In this document: positions 37,196 to 45,410 of the stretch, in pieces
How the letters are laid out: each line of letters begins with the position of its first letter
How positions within the stretch are numbered: position 1 is the stretch's first letter
DNA from: Lachnospiraceae bacterium
Lineage (GTDB): Bacteria; Bacillota; Clostridia; Lachnospirales; Lachnospiraceae
Direction of reading: 5' to 3'
DNA length: 64,000 nt
Assembly: GCA_900770225.1 (NCBI GenBank)
Contig: CAAGJU010000198.1
Location: forward strand, 28,919 to 92,918
Notes under the pieces: model-generated
The model's database searches: none
What the model was told of the DNA's origin: nothing
Seen by the model: only the letters and a program-made list of their open reading frames with translations
Position numbers and translations under genes: made by a program

Positions 37196-37932
37196 CAGAG
37201 ACGCAAGCACGACAGAAGGCAGTCAGCCAATTCCAGCAATGGCTCGGATGGTCTGAGGCCAATGGCAAGCACAAGAAGATCGTCGATATCTATAATTCGC
37301 AATCCGTGCTGCCATCCGGATATAAAGTGAAATATACGGATGCATGGTGCGCTACAGCAGTCTCCGCTGTTGGTGTCGCCATTGGATGGACGGACATCAT
37401 CCTGCCTGAATGCAGCTGCAATCGCATGATCGCGCTTTATAAAAAAGCAGGACGTTGGAAGGAAAACGATAGTTACGTTCCGCAGATCGGCGATCTGATC
37501 TTATACGACTGGAACGATAATGGTGTCGGAGATAATATGGGCGTCGCGGATCATATTGGCATGGTCACCTCGATCTCCGGCAAGCAATTTACCGTGATCG
37601 AAGGCAATAAAGATGATGCCGTTAGTTATCGCGAAATGACGGTAAACGGCAAATACATCCGCGGATACTGCCTTCCGGATTATGCGAAGAAGGCCGCGAA
37701 AGCCAAGGAGAAAAGAGTGTCCGTATCCTGTAAGGTCGTGCAGCAAGGCTCCGTCGGCGATCATGTAAAGGCCATGCAGATCCTGTTGAATGGAACGATC
37801 GGAGCGAAGCTTTTCGTTGACGGTGAATATGGTGACAAAACGAAAGCAGCCATTCAAAAATACCAGAAGTCCGCAGGGTTGACGGCAGACGGAATTGCCG
37901 GAAAAGATACCTGGACTTCTCTTTTAACTTAA
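37192..37932 (+). CDS. Endolysin: CHAP-type amidase/peptidase with peptidoglycan-binding domain
   Basis: 246 residues. A CHAP/NlpC-like cysteine peptidase domain has Cys53 (DAWCATA) and His122 (ADHIGMV) as likely catalytic residues, and ends about residue 160. A Lys/Ala linker leads to a C-terminal PG_binding_1 domain (VQQGSVGDHVKAMQILL ... DGEYGDKTKAAIQKYQ). Degrades host peptidoglycan at lysis; no signal peptide, so release depends on a holin. Overlaps the holin-like gene by four bases. Confidence 0.85.
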   Translation: MTETQARQKAVSQFQQWLGWSEANGKHKKIVDIYNSQSVLPSGYKVKYTDAWCATAVSAVGVAIGWTDIILPECSCNRMIALYKKAGRWKENDSYVPQIGDLILYDWNDNGVGDNMGVADHIGMVTSISGKQFTVIEGNKDDAVSYREMTVNGKYIRGYCLPDYAKKAAKAKEKRVSVSCKVVQQGSVGDHVKAMQILLNGTIGAKLFVDGEYGDKTKAAIQKYQKSAGLTADGIAGKDTWTSLLT

Positions 37933-37947
37933 CGAAAGGGGGCATAT

Positions 37948-38577
37948 ATGAAGATATTGATTTCCGGACAAACGGCAACGATCAGTGAAGCAGAGCTGCT
38001 TGTCTCAAATTCCGTGAAGGTATACGATCTGGAGTTCATCTTTGATGAAACCTGGGATGGATATGTAAAGACGGCAGTGTTTCGCGCTAAATATGCTTCC
38101 TCCTCTTCCCTGCTTGAAAATGACCATTGCACGATCCCTCCCCAGGTTTTGAAAACTCCCAATGTGATCCTTGAATGCGGCATCTATGGCATCAAGGACG
38201 CGTCCCAGAAGCCGACGGTCTGGTGCGACCTCGGCAAGGTCCATGAGGGCGCCGCTCCTGCAAAACGGGAAGCTTCCGCCGTATCTCCAACGATGTACGA
38301 CCAGATGCTCTCAGAGCTTGGAAAGACACGCGAATATGTCGACGCAAAAATCACAGAACATGATGAATCGACACAGGCCTATATTGGACAGGCATTAGAA
38401 GAAATTGATGCGTCTGTCAACAACGCAAATGATGCTGCCGACAGAGCGCAGGCAATCGCAGATCAGCTCCTTGAAGATGCCGCTCTGTTTTACTGCGAGA
38501 TCGGCGAAGATGGGTGTTTGTATCTCGTGCAGGGAGATGCGTCAGAAGACACGGCCTCCACGATCAATAATGGATGA
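37948..38577 (+). CDS. Baseplate upper protein-like fibre base
   Basis: 209 residues, ribosome site AAAGGGGGC. The first ~110 residues (ILISGQTATISEAEL ... VYDLEFIFDETWDGYVKTAVF) resemble BppU-type N-terminal domains that anchor fibres to the baseplate. An Ala-rich coiled coil follows (residues ~135-185). Probably the base of the second fibre group. Confidence 0.6.
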   Translation: MKILISGQTATISEAELLVSNSVKVYDLEFIFDETWDGYVKTAVFRAKYASSSSLLENDHCTIPPQVLKTPNVILECGIYGIKDASQKPTVWCDLGKVHEGAAPAKREASAVSPTMYDQMLSELGKTREYVDAKITEHDESTQAYIGQALEEIDASVNNANDAADRAQAIADQLLEDAALFYCEIGEDGCLYLVQGDASEDTASTINNG

Positions 38578-38593
38578 GCATGGGAGGTAACAT

Positions 38594-38917
38594 ATGAGTA
38601 AGAAAATCAATCTTGGCCCTGTGACTGCTTATGCGATTGCTGTCGCAAACGGATTCACCGGAACCGTGAAAGAATGGCTCGACAGTTTGCATGGCAAGCC
38701 CGGCCAAAAAGGGGATCCTGGCCCTGCCGGTGCCGGAGTTCCTGACGGAGGAACCGATGGGCAGATCCTGGGAAATACAACCGACGGCCCGGCGTGGGTC
38801 GATCCTATGACTGATGTGGACGCTCTTGAAGTTCTTTTGAGCTCTGCCGGAATGACTTTGGCAACGGGCGACGGTGTTGTCTATACAGACGCCGATGGTG
38901 CCCTTTATATCATTTGA
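38594..38917 (+). CDS. Short collagen-like tail fibre protein
   Basis: 107 residues. The N-terminal attachment motif VTAYAIAVANGFTGTVKEWLDSL is a widespread fibre signature; a short Gly-x-y stretch (GKPGQKGDPGPAGAG) suggests a collagen-like triple helix. Then GTDGQILGNTTDGPAWVDP, a common fibre linker. Confidence 0.65.
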   Translation: MSKKINLGPVTAYAIAVANGFTGTVKEWLDSLHGKPGQKGDPGPAGAGVPDGGTDGQILGNTTDGPAWVDPMTDVDALEVLLSSAGMTLATGDGVVYTDADGALYII

Positions 38918-38932
38918 TGGAGGAATGGATCT

Positions 38933-39379
38933 ATGGTTGAAGGTTTGCAGTTCAATTCTCTGGCTGACGTCCCAGCTGTTGAAGAGCCAAGCGAAATTGC
39001 GCATGCTCTCATTGAGGATGGAGGCGTGATCATGCGCGCCCCGATTAGCGCTGTTGGCGGTGGAAATTCTGAGCCTGCGATGTATTATGTGGATTTTGAA
39101 AATGATGAATCTTATGCATATAGAAATGCTATCGCGGAAATGGAAGCACCTGATTCATCCGATTCTGATCGCGTTCCTTATGCTGAGTTGAAAGAAGCGA
39201 TCTTATCCGGGAGTTTATTGCTTACGGACGGTACGTCATATCTTAGGCCGACCGTTTTTTACTTGGTAGATTCTGAATGCATGATTGGCATTCGCACATT
39301 CATGTTTATGGACAGCGATACATCTGGAACCAGGCAATATAGCCTATATGGCGCAGAATATGCTTCAGTGCCAAAGTAA
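38933..39379 (+). CDS. Small tail fibre-associated protein
   Basis: 148 residues, start after a GGAGGAATGG-type site. No recognised domain; acidic, with a beta-rich C-terminal half. Lies between the collagen-like protein and the last SHAEG fibre, so probably another fibre subunit. Confidence 0.5.
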   Translation: MVEGLQFNSLADVPAVEEPSEIAHALIEDGGVIMRAPISAVGGGNSEPAMYYVDFENDESYAYRNAIAEMEAPDSSDSDRVPYAELKEAILSGSLLLTDGTSYLRPTVFYLVDSECMIGIRTFMFMDSDTSGTRQYSLYGAEYASVPK

Positions 39380-39399
39380 TCCGGATGATGAGGTGATAC

Positions 39400-41043
39400 A
39401 TGATGTTAGCAGATAAAAATTTTGCAAAAACACTGACCAGCGGCATCATGGCTCGCATTGGTCAGCTGTTTCGGCAAAATCAAAGCGATTGGAATATGAG
39501 CGATCCGGATAGTCCTTCTTATGTGAAAAACCGTACGCATTGGGCTGAGCCTGGTCAATTAGTTTATCTCGTCGATAGCGTGACCATTATTAACGGCAAT
39601 ACTGATGGGATGATGTTTGATACTTTTTCACTGAAAGTAGGACAGAAATATACGGTCACCTTTGACGGTATCGAGTATGGCTGTGTGTGTTTTGATGATG
39701 ACGGATATCCAACAATAGGCGATACGGAAGATAATATTTTCACAAACTATCCATTTTTTATTTCGTCTAATCCAGATTGGACATTTTGCTCGACCGTTGA
39801 CGACGAAGAGCATTCAATTTCTCTTTCTACAATTGAAGAAAAAGTCCATAAAATTGATGAAAAGTATCTGCCAGATGTCGATTATGTTGGAAAACATGGA
39901 ACTGGGGAAGACGCAGAAATTTTCAATTACGATGGGAATGTGGCGCGCGGTGCTTATTCTCATGCGGAAGGATACAACACGAGAGCAGATTCCGACTCAT
40001 CGCACGCAGAAGGTGCACAGACACTGGCTGCTGATTATTGTGCGCACACAGAAGGATTTTGGACAATCGCACAAGATTCTTATGCTCATGCGGAAGGACT
40101 TGCGACATCTGCAAATGGAGAAGGGTCTCACGCAGAGGGTGATACAACAACAGCAGCTGGATCTTATTCACATGCAGAAGGTAGTCATACTATTGCACGT
40201 GGAGTAAATTCCCACGTCCAAGGGAAATATAATATCGACGATACGGGTAAGAAATATGCCCATATTGTAGGCAACGGAACTTCTACTACGCGTTCCAATG
40301 CTCACACTCTTGATTGGGATGGCAATGCGTGGTTCGCTGGAACAGTCGAAGGCAAAGCGATGATCGTAGATTCTGCGACGGAAGGCAGTACCAAGAAGTT
40401 CCGCGTTGATATCGACGACACTGGTGCCATGAAGTCTAGTGATGCAGAGACTGGCGATGTATACTCAACTTCCGTTCCTCCCTCCGGCGGCACACCTTAT
40501 CAGCAGTTGGTGACGGACGGAGACGGCAATGCACGGTGGGAGGATAGACCGTTTGGTGTTGAAAAGGGCGCTGTGATTCGTTCTGTTAGTGAGTTGTCTT
40601 GGTCTGAAAATACTGGTTATAAAAAAGACGAGTACCAGTATAAAGTGGACGTTGATGTCAATGTTTTTAATACTTTTGATACAATTCCTGGTGTAGATGC
40701 GAATAGTTCAATTCAAGTTGTGGTTGACGGCGTTGTATATTCCAATATGACAGTTGAATATACGAACGCTGGAGGAGCGTATGAAATTCATGTATACAGT
40801 GAAGAATGTCCTGTATATATTTCGACAGTTAATGCGTATATGGCAGATGTACTAACAGTTCAATTTTTATCAAATAGAACAGACATTACATCTGTAAAAG
40901 TTATTGATTTGGGCAAAAATTCTATTAAAGCGATGTCCAGTGATTATATTGAATTTGCAAGCACAACTCCAGGCTCCACCAAGAAGTTCAAGATCACCGT
41001 GGATGACAGCGGCACCATCTCCGCCACGGAGGTAACAGCTTAA
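39400..41043 (+). CDS. Tail fibre with SHAEG repeats (third copy)
   Basis: 547 residues; ATG 39400 or 39403 after GAGGTGA. The early motif QSDWNMSDPDSPSYVKNRTHW matches the fibre repeat seen upstream. A run of about seven H-A/T-E-G-type units spans residues ~185-275, then KYAHIVGNGTS...NAHTLDWDGNAWFAG as in the other two SHAEG fibres. GSTKKFR/K-VDDxG occurs twice (about residues 335 and 525). Probably a trimeric adhesin-like receptor-binding fibre. Confidence 0.7.
   Translation: MMLADKNFAKTLTSGIMARIGQLFRQNQSDWNMSDPDSPSYVKNRTHWAEPGQLVYLVDSVTIINGNTDGMMFDTFSLKVGQKYTVTFDGIEYGCVCFDDDGYPTIGDTEDNIFTNYPFFISSNPDWTFCSTVDDEEHSISLSTIEEKVHKIDEKYLPDVDYVGKHGTGEDAEIFNYDGNVARGAYSHAEGYNTRADSDSSHAEGAQTLAADYCAHTEGFWTIAQDSYAHAEGLATSANGEGSHAEGDTTTAAGSYSHAEGSHTIARGVNSHVQGKYNIDDTGKKYAHIVGNGTSTTRSNAHTLDWDGNAWFAGTVEGKAMIVDSATEGSTKKFRVDIDDTGAMKSSDAETGDVYSTSVPPSGGTPYQQLVTDGDGNARWEDRPFGVEKGAVIRSVSELSWSENTGYKKDEYQYKVDVDVNVFNTFDTIPGVDANSSIQVVVDGVVYSNMTVEYTNAGGAYEIHVYSEECPVYISTVNAYMADVLTVQFLSNRTDITSVKVIDLGKNSIKAMSSDYIEFASTTPGSTKKFKITVDDSGTISATEVTA
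39955..40230 (+). repeat. SHAEG repeats, copy 3
   Basis: About seven units with core H-A/T-E-G, the longest of the three arrays. Confidence 0.7.
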
Positions 41044-41055
41044 TATTCTGACTAT

Positions 41056-41090
41056 GCCTAAGGCAACATACGTCCTTGGGCTTCTTTTTT
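41056..41090 (+). terminator. Rho-independent terminator after last fibre gene
   Basis: Eight-pair stem GCCTAAGG / CCTTGGGC (one G-T pair) followed by TTCTTTTTT. Confidence 0.7.
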
Positions 41091-41108
41091 ATAAAAGGAG
41101 GTATCGTG

Positions 41109-41474
41109 ATGGAAAACTTCATTGAGATTATCGTCAAATGCATTGGCATCATCATGCTTGCATTGGTCACCTATGTAGTTGTTCCCGCTATCAAAGATTG
41201 GCGCTCCAATAAGCTCGACGAAAAGCAAAGAGACCAATTGACATTCTGGGTCGAGACCGCTGTACTCTGGGCAAAACAGTGGCTCCAGTCAAAATCTGGC
41301 GAAGAGAAAAAGGCGGAAGTCATGAAGTTCGTCATGCAGAAAGTGGAGGAATTGAACCTCCCCTTCTCTCAGGACGATGTCGATAAGGCGATTGAGGCCA
41401 TCTACAACTCCGTAAAAGACATCTCCAATGCTGCAGCCGGGAAGGATGAAGCAGTAGCTGATACCGCTGAGTAA
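41109..41474 (+). CDS. LLH-family holin
   Basis: 121 residues from ATG 41109 (MENFIEIIVKCIG), seven bases after GGAGG. One N-terminal membrane helix (IIVKCIGIIMLALVTYVVV) is followed by an amphipathic helix with WVETAVLWAKQWL and a charged C-terminus, the layout of LLH-type phage holins. Forms the membrane lesion that frees the endolysin. Separated from the endolysin by about 3.2 kb of fibre genes. Confidence 0.7.
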   Translation: MENFIEIIVKCIGIIMLALVTYVVVPAIKDWRSNKLDEKQRDQLTFWVETAVLWAKQWLQSKSGEEKKAEVMKFVMQKVEELNLPFSQDDVDKAIEAIYNSVKDISNAAAGKDEAVADTAE

Positions 41475-41488
41475 GGCGGTGAAGTCCA

Positions 41489-41944
41489 ATGGAGCTCGTA
41501 AAAAATATAGCTACTGTTGTGGGATGCATCACTGCATGCTTTTCTCTGTTGACCTTGGTGTGCAAACCGATTCGCAAAAAGCTCATTGACTTCATCAAGC
41601 GGTCAAGCAATCAGAGCGAGGTTGAAACGCAGCTGAATGAAATCAAGAGCCTGCTCGAAGAACAGGCTGCGGAGAACAAAGAGTTTCGTACAAAAATGGA
41701 AGAATCGATGGAGATCACTCTTGAGTTCACCGAGAAGCAATGCCGTAATATCATCAAGGATATTTTCGAGAAGCACAAAGCATCCAAGGTTCTTCCGCTT
41801 GCAGACAAAAAGACTCTTATGGACATCGAGGAACTGTACATACGCAAGATGCATAAGAACCATTGGGGCAAGACGCTCATTGATGAGATGTCTACGTGGG
41901 AAGTTGATTCAACTGCTTTTGACATTCAAAACATAGAGGATTGA
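41489..41944 (+). CDS. Membrane-anchored coiled-coil protein, possible lysis accessory
   Basis: 151 residues: one N-terminal membrane segment (residues ~5-25), then a long helical region (ESEV-type coiled coil ~residues 40-85) and a basic/aromatic tail. Layout recalls XhlA-type proteins that act with a holin. The family call is tentative. Confidence 0.5.
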   Translation: MELVKNIATVVGCITACFSLLTLVCKPIRKKLIDFIKRSSNQSEVETQLNEIKSLLEEQAAENKEFRTKMEESMEITLEFTEKQCRNIIKDIFEKHKASKVLPLADKKTLMDIEELYIRKMHKNHWGKTLIDEMSTWEVDSTAFDIQNIED

Positions 41945-42008
41945 CGTAAAAAAAAGAGGGATGAAATCACTGGATTACTCCGGTGAAATCGTCCCTCTTT
42001 TTTTACGT
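41944..42008. terminator. Bidirectional terminator between late genes and recombinase
   Basis: Long inverted repeat ACGTAAAAAAAAGAGGGA / TCCCTCTTTTTTTACGT gives a U-run on both strands. It separates the rightward late operon from the leftward recombinase gene. Confidence 0.85.
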
Positions 42009-42065
42009 TGGATCATTCAATGGCGCGGCATGTAAATTGTGAAAAAGTTCCATATTATTGTGTAT

Positions 42066-42116
42066 CTATGGCTTGATTCAATCTTTTTGCAGTCAAAAAA
42101 TTCAATCAAGCTATAG
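42066..42116. other. Candidate attP (integration) site
   Basis: Lies in the 230-base gene-free stretch next to the recombinase stop codon. Arms CTATGGCTTGATT (42066-42078) and AATCAAGCTATAG (42104-42116) match at 12 of 13 positions as an inverted repeat, with a second inner pair TTTTTG/CAAAAA around a CAGT centre. Size (~51 bp), symmetry and position fit attP sites of large serine recombinases. It could instead be an RNA hairpin or regulatory site. Confidence 0.5.
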
Positions 42117-42129
42117 TCGATATGTATGC

Positions 42130-42148
42130 TGCACAGGAAAACTGTGCA
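42130..42148. repeat. Small inverted repeat TGCACAG/CTGTGCA
   Basis: Perfect 7-bp arms around GAAAA in the recombinase-side intergenic region; followed by ACAAAAAA, so it could act as a weak hairpin for rightward RNA or as a protein-binding site. Confidence 0.45.
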
Positions 42149-42180
42149 ACAAAAAACGATGTGAGTTGGTCGCACAACAT

Positions 42181-42214
42181 TTTGTGGGCAGTTATCTCCA
42201 CAGTGGCCCACAAA
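42181..42214. repeat. Inverted repeat TTTGTGGGC/GCCCACAAA
   Basis: Perfect 9-bp arms with a 16-base spacer, just downstream of the recombinase stop. Second-choice attachment-site core or a terminator lacking a clear U-run. Confidence 0.45.
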
Positions 42215-42239
42215 TAGACGTGTAGATTACGCGGATTTG

Positions 42240-43745
42240 TTATATGATATCTTCTATTTTCTTAATATAGATGCGGATTCGACCTTCTTTGGATACGGTG
42301 ATATGGTCAATTACCTTGCGCATATCCATATTATTGAAGCTTTTTAATTCAAGAAATTGCTGTATGGTGTCAGCGTATTTGGAGGCATTCTTTTCAACCA
42401 CGGATAACTTTAACTCTCCGGATGAGTATCTCGAAAGAGAGTTTGACAGGTCCCCTATCTGCTTGTTGATGGGGGATAGCTTCTGCTTCAATGCACTTAA
42501 TGTTATAAGATCGTTGGCGTACATTTCCTGGAAACGATCGATCTTTGTTTGAAGCTTTTTGATATTTGCCTCAAGCTCTTCCTTGGAAGGCATATCCTTT
42601 GCATCTTCCGAGATCCTCCTGCTGTATTCCTGCACGATCGATGTGATGAAGGCGTCCCTGTCTTTGATCTTGTTTTGAAGATAGGCTCTTACGGCTTCAA
42701 TGAGTTGATCTTCTGGAACACTCACAGCGTTTGGGCATGTCTCTGCCGTATACTGTACATTTGTTGGGCACTTCCAGTAGCTATGAGAATTTACATAGGT
42801 ATACGTTCTTCTGGTAAAAGATCGCCCACACTCTTCGCATTTCATCAATGTGCTGAATATATGTTTTGAGCTGTATCTTCCGTCCCTCGTTGTATCTCCA
42901 TGTGTATATTGCTCTCTCCTCAGATGAAGCTGTTCTTGAGCCTGCTGAAAGATTTCCTCAGATACGATAGCCCACTCGGGTCGTTCATGATGGAAGTTCA
43001 CGTCATCCGGTAGCCGCACTTGTTTACCAGTCAGATAGTCTTCGATCTCATACTTGTGGTTAACATAGTGGCCAGCGTAAATCGGGTTATGAAGAACGCG
43101 CCGAACGCCTCTCGGATTCCACTCCTTCTGGAATTTGGTTTTGACTCCCATTGCGTTTAATTTCATGCTGATAGTCCTGCACCCGAGGCCGTCTTCGATA
43201 TACATCTTAAAAATGTCGCGAACGACCATTGCTTCTTCCGGATTGATTTGAAGCGTAAAGTTATCGATACGGTCATAACCATAGATCCGCTGAGGAACCC
43301 TCCCCTTTTGCGCATTGATCTTCTTGCCCCACTTCACGCGCTTTGAAAGCGTTGAAAGTTCCTCCTGCGCCATGGCGCCGAAGATCGTAAGAATGAACTC
43401 GCTGTCTCCAAGCGACGTCATGTTGGCTGTGAGAAAAATCGTGTTGATACCCATAGCCTTCAATGTCCGAATACTTTGAAGAAAGTCGACGGTGTTTCTT
43501 GCGAATCTTGATATGTCTTTGACAACGACAACGTCAAATAACTTGTATTTGGCGTCTTCCATCAGCTTATTGAACTCTTTTCTCTTTTTGAGGCTCTTGC
43601 CGCTTTTCCCTTCGTCGGCGTACACCCTGAAAAGCGTGTCTCCATTCTTTTCAGCATACTCTGAGAAGAATTCCTTTTGGTGCTCCAAACTCTCCTGCTG
43701 TTCATCTTTTTCTGTGGATACTCTGCAATAAGCTGCAATTCTCAT
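42240..43745 (-). CDS. Large serine recombinase (integrase)
   Basis: 501 residues. ATG 43745 chosen (MRIAAYCRVS), with AAAGGAGC about ten bases upstream; the longer reading has no ribosome site. Catalytic Ser10, resolvase domain to about residue 150 (VVVKDISRFARN), recombinase domain (GVKTKFQKEWNPRGVRRVLHNPIYAG), zinc ribbon (CEECG...KCP...CPN) and a long coiled coil. Integrates and excises DNA at att sites, which indicates a temperate phage. Candidate attP lies just past its stop. Confidence 0.88.
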   Translation of the reverse strand: MRIAAYCRVSTEKDEQQESLEHQKEFFSEYAEKNGDTLFRVYADEGKSGKSLKKRKEFNKLMEDAKYKLFDVVVVKDISRFARNTVDFLQSIRTLKAMGINTIFLTANMTSLGDSEFILTIFGAMAQEELSTLSKRVKWGKKINAQKGRVPQRIYGYDRIDNFTLQINPEEAMVVRDIFKMYIEDGLGCRTISMKLNAMGVKTKFQKEWNPRGVRRVLHNPIYAGHYVNHKYEIEDYLTGKQVRLPDDVNFHHERPEWAIVSEEIFQQAQEQLHLRREQYTHGDTTRDGRYSSKHIFSTLMKCEECGRSFTRRTYTYVNSHSYWKCPTNVQYTAETCPNAVSVPEDQLIEAVRAYLQNKIKDRDAFITSIVQEYSRRISEDAKDMPSKEELEANIKKLQTKIDRFQEMYANDLITLSALKQKLSPINKQIGDLSNSLSRYSSGELKLSVVEKNASKYADTIQQFLELKSFNNMDMRKVIDHITVSKEGRIRIYIKKIEDII

Positions 43746-43815
43746 TTGTTGGCTGCTCCTTTCGTTCAACCAACCCACATCGTGATGTGATTGTACCATA
43801 GATGTTGGTTGGCGT

Positions 43816-43950
43816 CTATTGATCGGAAGGAAATCCGATATGTAAAGAAACCATCTTCTCAAGGATGATCTTCCTGAAGAGGGCTTCCAATGTATCTTCT
43901 GTATTGGGATCTATGACTTCGTATGTAAGTGTTTGTTTTGTTTGACTCAT
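43816..43950 (-). CDS. Small ORF upstream of recombinase
   Basis: 44 residues (MSQTKQTLTYEVIDPNTED...), start ATG 43950 with a very strong ribosome site, AAGGGAGGTGG. It ends about 70 bases before the recombinase start, so it probably shares its transcript. Small proteins of this kind often sit beside serine recombinase genes in Clostridia; function unknown. Confidence 0.6.
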   Translation of the reverse strand: MSQTKQTLTYEVIDPNTEDTLEALFRKIILEKMVSLHIGFPSDQ

Positions 43951-43995
43951 AGGCCACCTCCCTTTTTGAGGATATGAGGCATCTTTGGAAAAATG

Positions 43996-44030
43996 AAAAT
44001 AAGGGGCGGAAATCCGCCCCTTATTTTTTA
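43996..44030. terminator. Terminator at the end of the leftward replication operon
   Basis: Inverted repeat AAAATAAGGGGCGGA / TCCGCCCCTTATTTT, 15 bp, ending in T-runs on both strands. It lies directly after the dUTPase stop and ahead of the recombinase pair. Confidence 0.85.
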
Positions 44031-44044
44031 CATAGATCTACTTG

Positions 44045-44479
44045 TCAGGTGGTTCCTGTGCTTCCGATACCGCCGCGGTCAGGATTATCCAACTCATCGA
44101 CGGTCATGAAATTCAACTTTGGTTGTTTCTTCTGAATGCGGAATTGGCAGATGCGGGTATTGGCCGGAATCTCCGTATCGAACATGGCGATTGCCGGGAA
44201 CTTCCACTCGTCACCGTCGCCGCAGTAACTTTCATCGATCACACCGATACTGTTGGCCTGAACGATGCCCCACTTCTTATATGTGGAGCTCCTCGGAGCA
44301 ACGATGGCCTCATATCCGGACGGGAGTTGCATGGCCACTCCAAGTGGAAGCAGTTTGAATTCTCCCGCTCCCATGTGCGTATCTTCGGCAAGACGGAGAT
44401 CGATCCAATCGCCTTGCTCTAATTTTTCCAGATGATCGATCTTATCTGTAAAGTATTTTACTTTTACATTTGCTGCCAC
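44045..44479 (-). CDS. dut: dUTPase
   Basis: 144 residues from a GTG start. Contains the dUTPase motifs: [12 protein letters not shown] (motif 2), [15 protein letters not shown] (motif 3), [11 protein letters not shown] (motif 4) and DRGGIGSTG (motif 5). Converts dUTP to dUMP, keeping uracil out of phage DNA and feeding thymidylate synthesis. Last gene of the leftward operon. Confidence 0.9.
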   Translation of the reverse strand: MAANVKVKYFTDKIDHLEKLEQGDWIDLRLAEDTHMGAGEFKLLPLGVAMQLPSGYEAIVAPRSSTYKKWGIVQANSIGVIDESYCGDGDEWKFPAIAMFDTEIPANTRICQFRIQKKQPKLNFMTVDELDNPDRGGIGSTGTT

Positions 44480-44494
44480 TTAGAAGCTATCTCC

Positions 44495-44692
44495 TTATCC
44501 TCTCAGCGTAGTTGTCGTTGTAGTATCAGGCGTACCCGTATAGTTCGTATATGGCTGGTTGATGCCCCAATATGGGGCATACGTCGGGACCTGGGCGTCT
44601 GTTTCTTCGGTTTCCTCGGTAACGGTCTTACGGATTAGTTTGCCGTTCTCATCGTACTCCTCAATGGTTTCGACCCGATGTGTTTTATTCAT
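44495..44692 (-). CDS. Small acidic protein, unknown
   Basis: 65 residues, Thr/Glu-rich and likely disordered (EEYDENGKLIRKTV, ending in a Thr run). It overlaps the next gene upstream by eight bases. No function suggested. Confidence 0.45.
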   Translation of the reverse strand: MNKTHRVETIEEYDENGKLIRKTVTEETEETDAQVPTYAPYWGINQPYTNYTGTPDTTTTTTLRG

Positions 44693-45029
44693 GTCGTTCT
44701 CCTTTTTGATGCTTGATATAGCGATTGGTCGCTGGCTGGTACTCGTCTTTGCTCCATATCCAGACCTCCCCTCTTGGTACGGAGGACGATGGAAACGGAG
44801 AATAACACGCCCACTCGATCATGAAGTCATACGTGGGGCGGCGTGCTTTTTTGATATTGTTGAGGATGTATAAATACAGATCATCGCAGTCTCTGTCGTT
44901 CATCCAGATCTGCTGCACGGATAGGATCTCCTCACATGCGATCATCTCTCGGATGCCGATGGATTGATAGAAGCAATCGCAGGAAGTTGCCTGTTTGAGA
45001 ATGTCATCTGTCACTTGTATTCTAGTCAT
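44685..45029 (-). CDS. Unknown protein in nucleotide-metabolism operon
   Basis: 114 residues. Contains a Cys pair near the N-terminus (TSCDCFYQS) and an aromatic C-terminal half (WACYSPFPSSSVPRGEVWIW). Translationally coupled to its neighbours at both ends. Confidence 0.45.
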   Translation of the reverse strand: MTRIQVTDDILKQATSCDCFYQSIGIREMIACEEILSVQQIWMNDRDCDDLYLYILNNIKKARRPTYDFMIEWACYSPFPSSSVPRGEVWIWSKDEYQPATNRYIKHQKGERHE

Positions 45030-45225
45030 GTAAAGTCATTTCCCTTGCATCATCTAAATGTTTGAATCTGCTGATCACGTTATACACCATATCCGGGATC
45101 GCCATCTGGGTTCCTGTTGTGTCCTCTTGCCTGACATAGCAGTCATGGCAGAGCCAGTCTCCGAATAGCATGGCATAGACTTCATCCTGTGGAGTAAATT
45201 CCATTCCGCAGCCGGTGCATCTCAT
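45022..45225 (-). CDS. Small zinc-ribbon protein
   Basis: 67 residues with CTGCGMEF and LCHDC, a four-cysteine zinc-ribbon pattern. Overlaps both neighbouring genes (ATGA-type coupling). May be a DNA- or protein-binding adaptor. Confidence 0.5.
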   Translation of the reverse strand: MRCTGCGMEFTPQDEVYAMLFGDWLCHDCYVRQEDTTGTQMAIPDMVYNVISRFKHLDDAREMTLHD

Positions 45226-45410
45226 GACGGCACCTTCTCATACAGTCCGCAATGGCAGAGCCCCGGTTCTTCCTGCTCCCTGAACTCTCTGCACATACAC
45301 TTGGTGTCCGGAGTTTTGACAAGCTGGCATGGGCAATAACCGTTATTGGCTTTCACGGCAGCCATGACTTCGTTGGCGAATAAGATATCTGGGTTTTTGA
45401 TGATCTTCAT
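45222..45410 (-). CDS. Ferredoxin-thioredoxin reductase-like small protein
   Basis: 62 residues from ATG 45410, six bases after GGAG. Six cysteines in three C-x-C pairs: C26-P-C28, C38-M-C40 and C52-H-C54, the CPC...CxC...CHC order of the catalytic subunit of ferredoxin:thioredoxin reductase, which holds an iron-sulphur cluster and a redox disulphide. It is shorter than the usual subunit. With the neighbouring NrdG/NrdD and thioredoxin-like genes it may supply electrons (inference). Confidence 0.6.
   Translation of the reverse strand: MKIIKNPDILFANEVMAAVKANNGYCPCQLVKTPDTKCMCREFREQEEPGLCHCGLYEKVPS

Noticed and set aside
25771..40230. Fibre repeats as targets of a diversity-generating retroelement
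   Set aside because: No reverse transcriptase and no template/variable repeat pair were seen in the window; the repeats are structural (SHAEG, YIKNKP).
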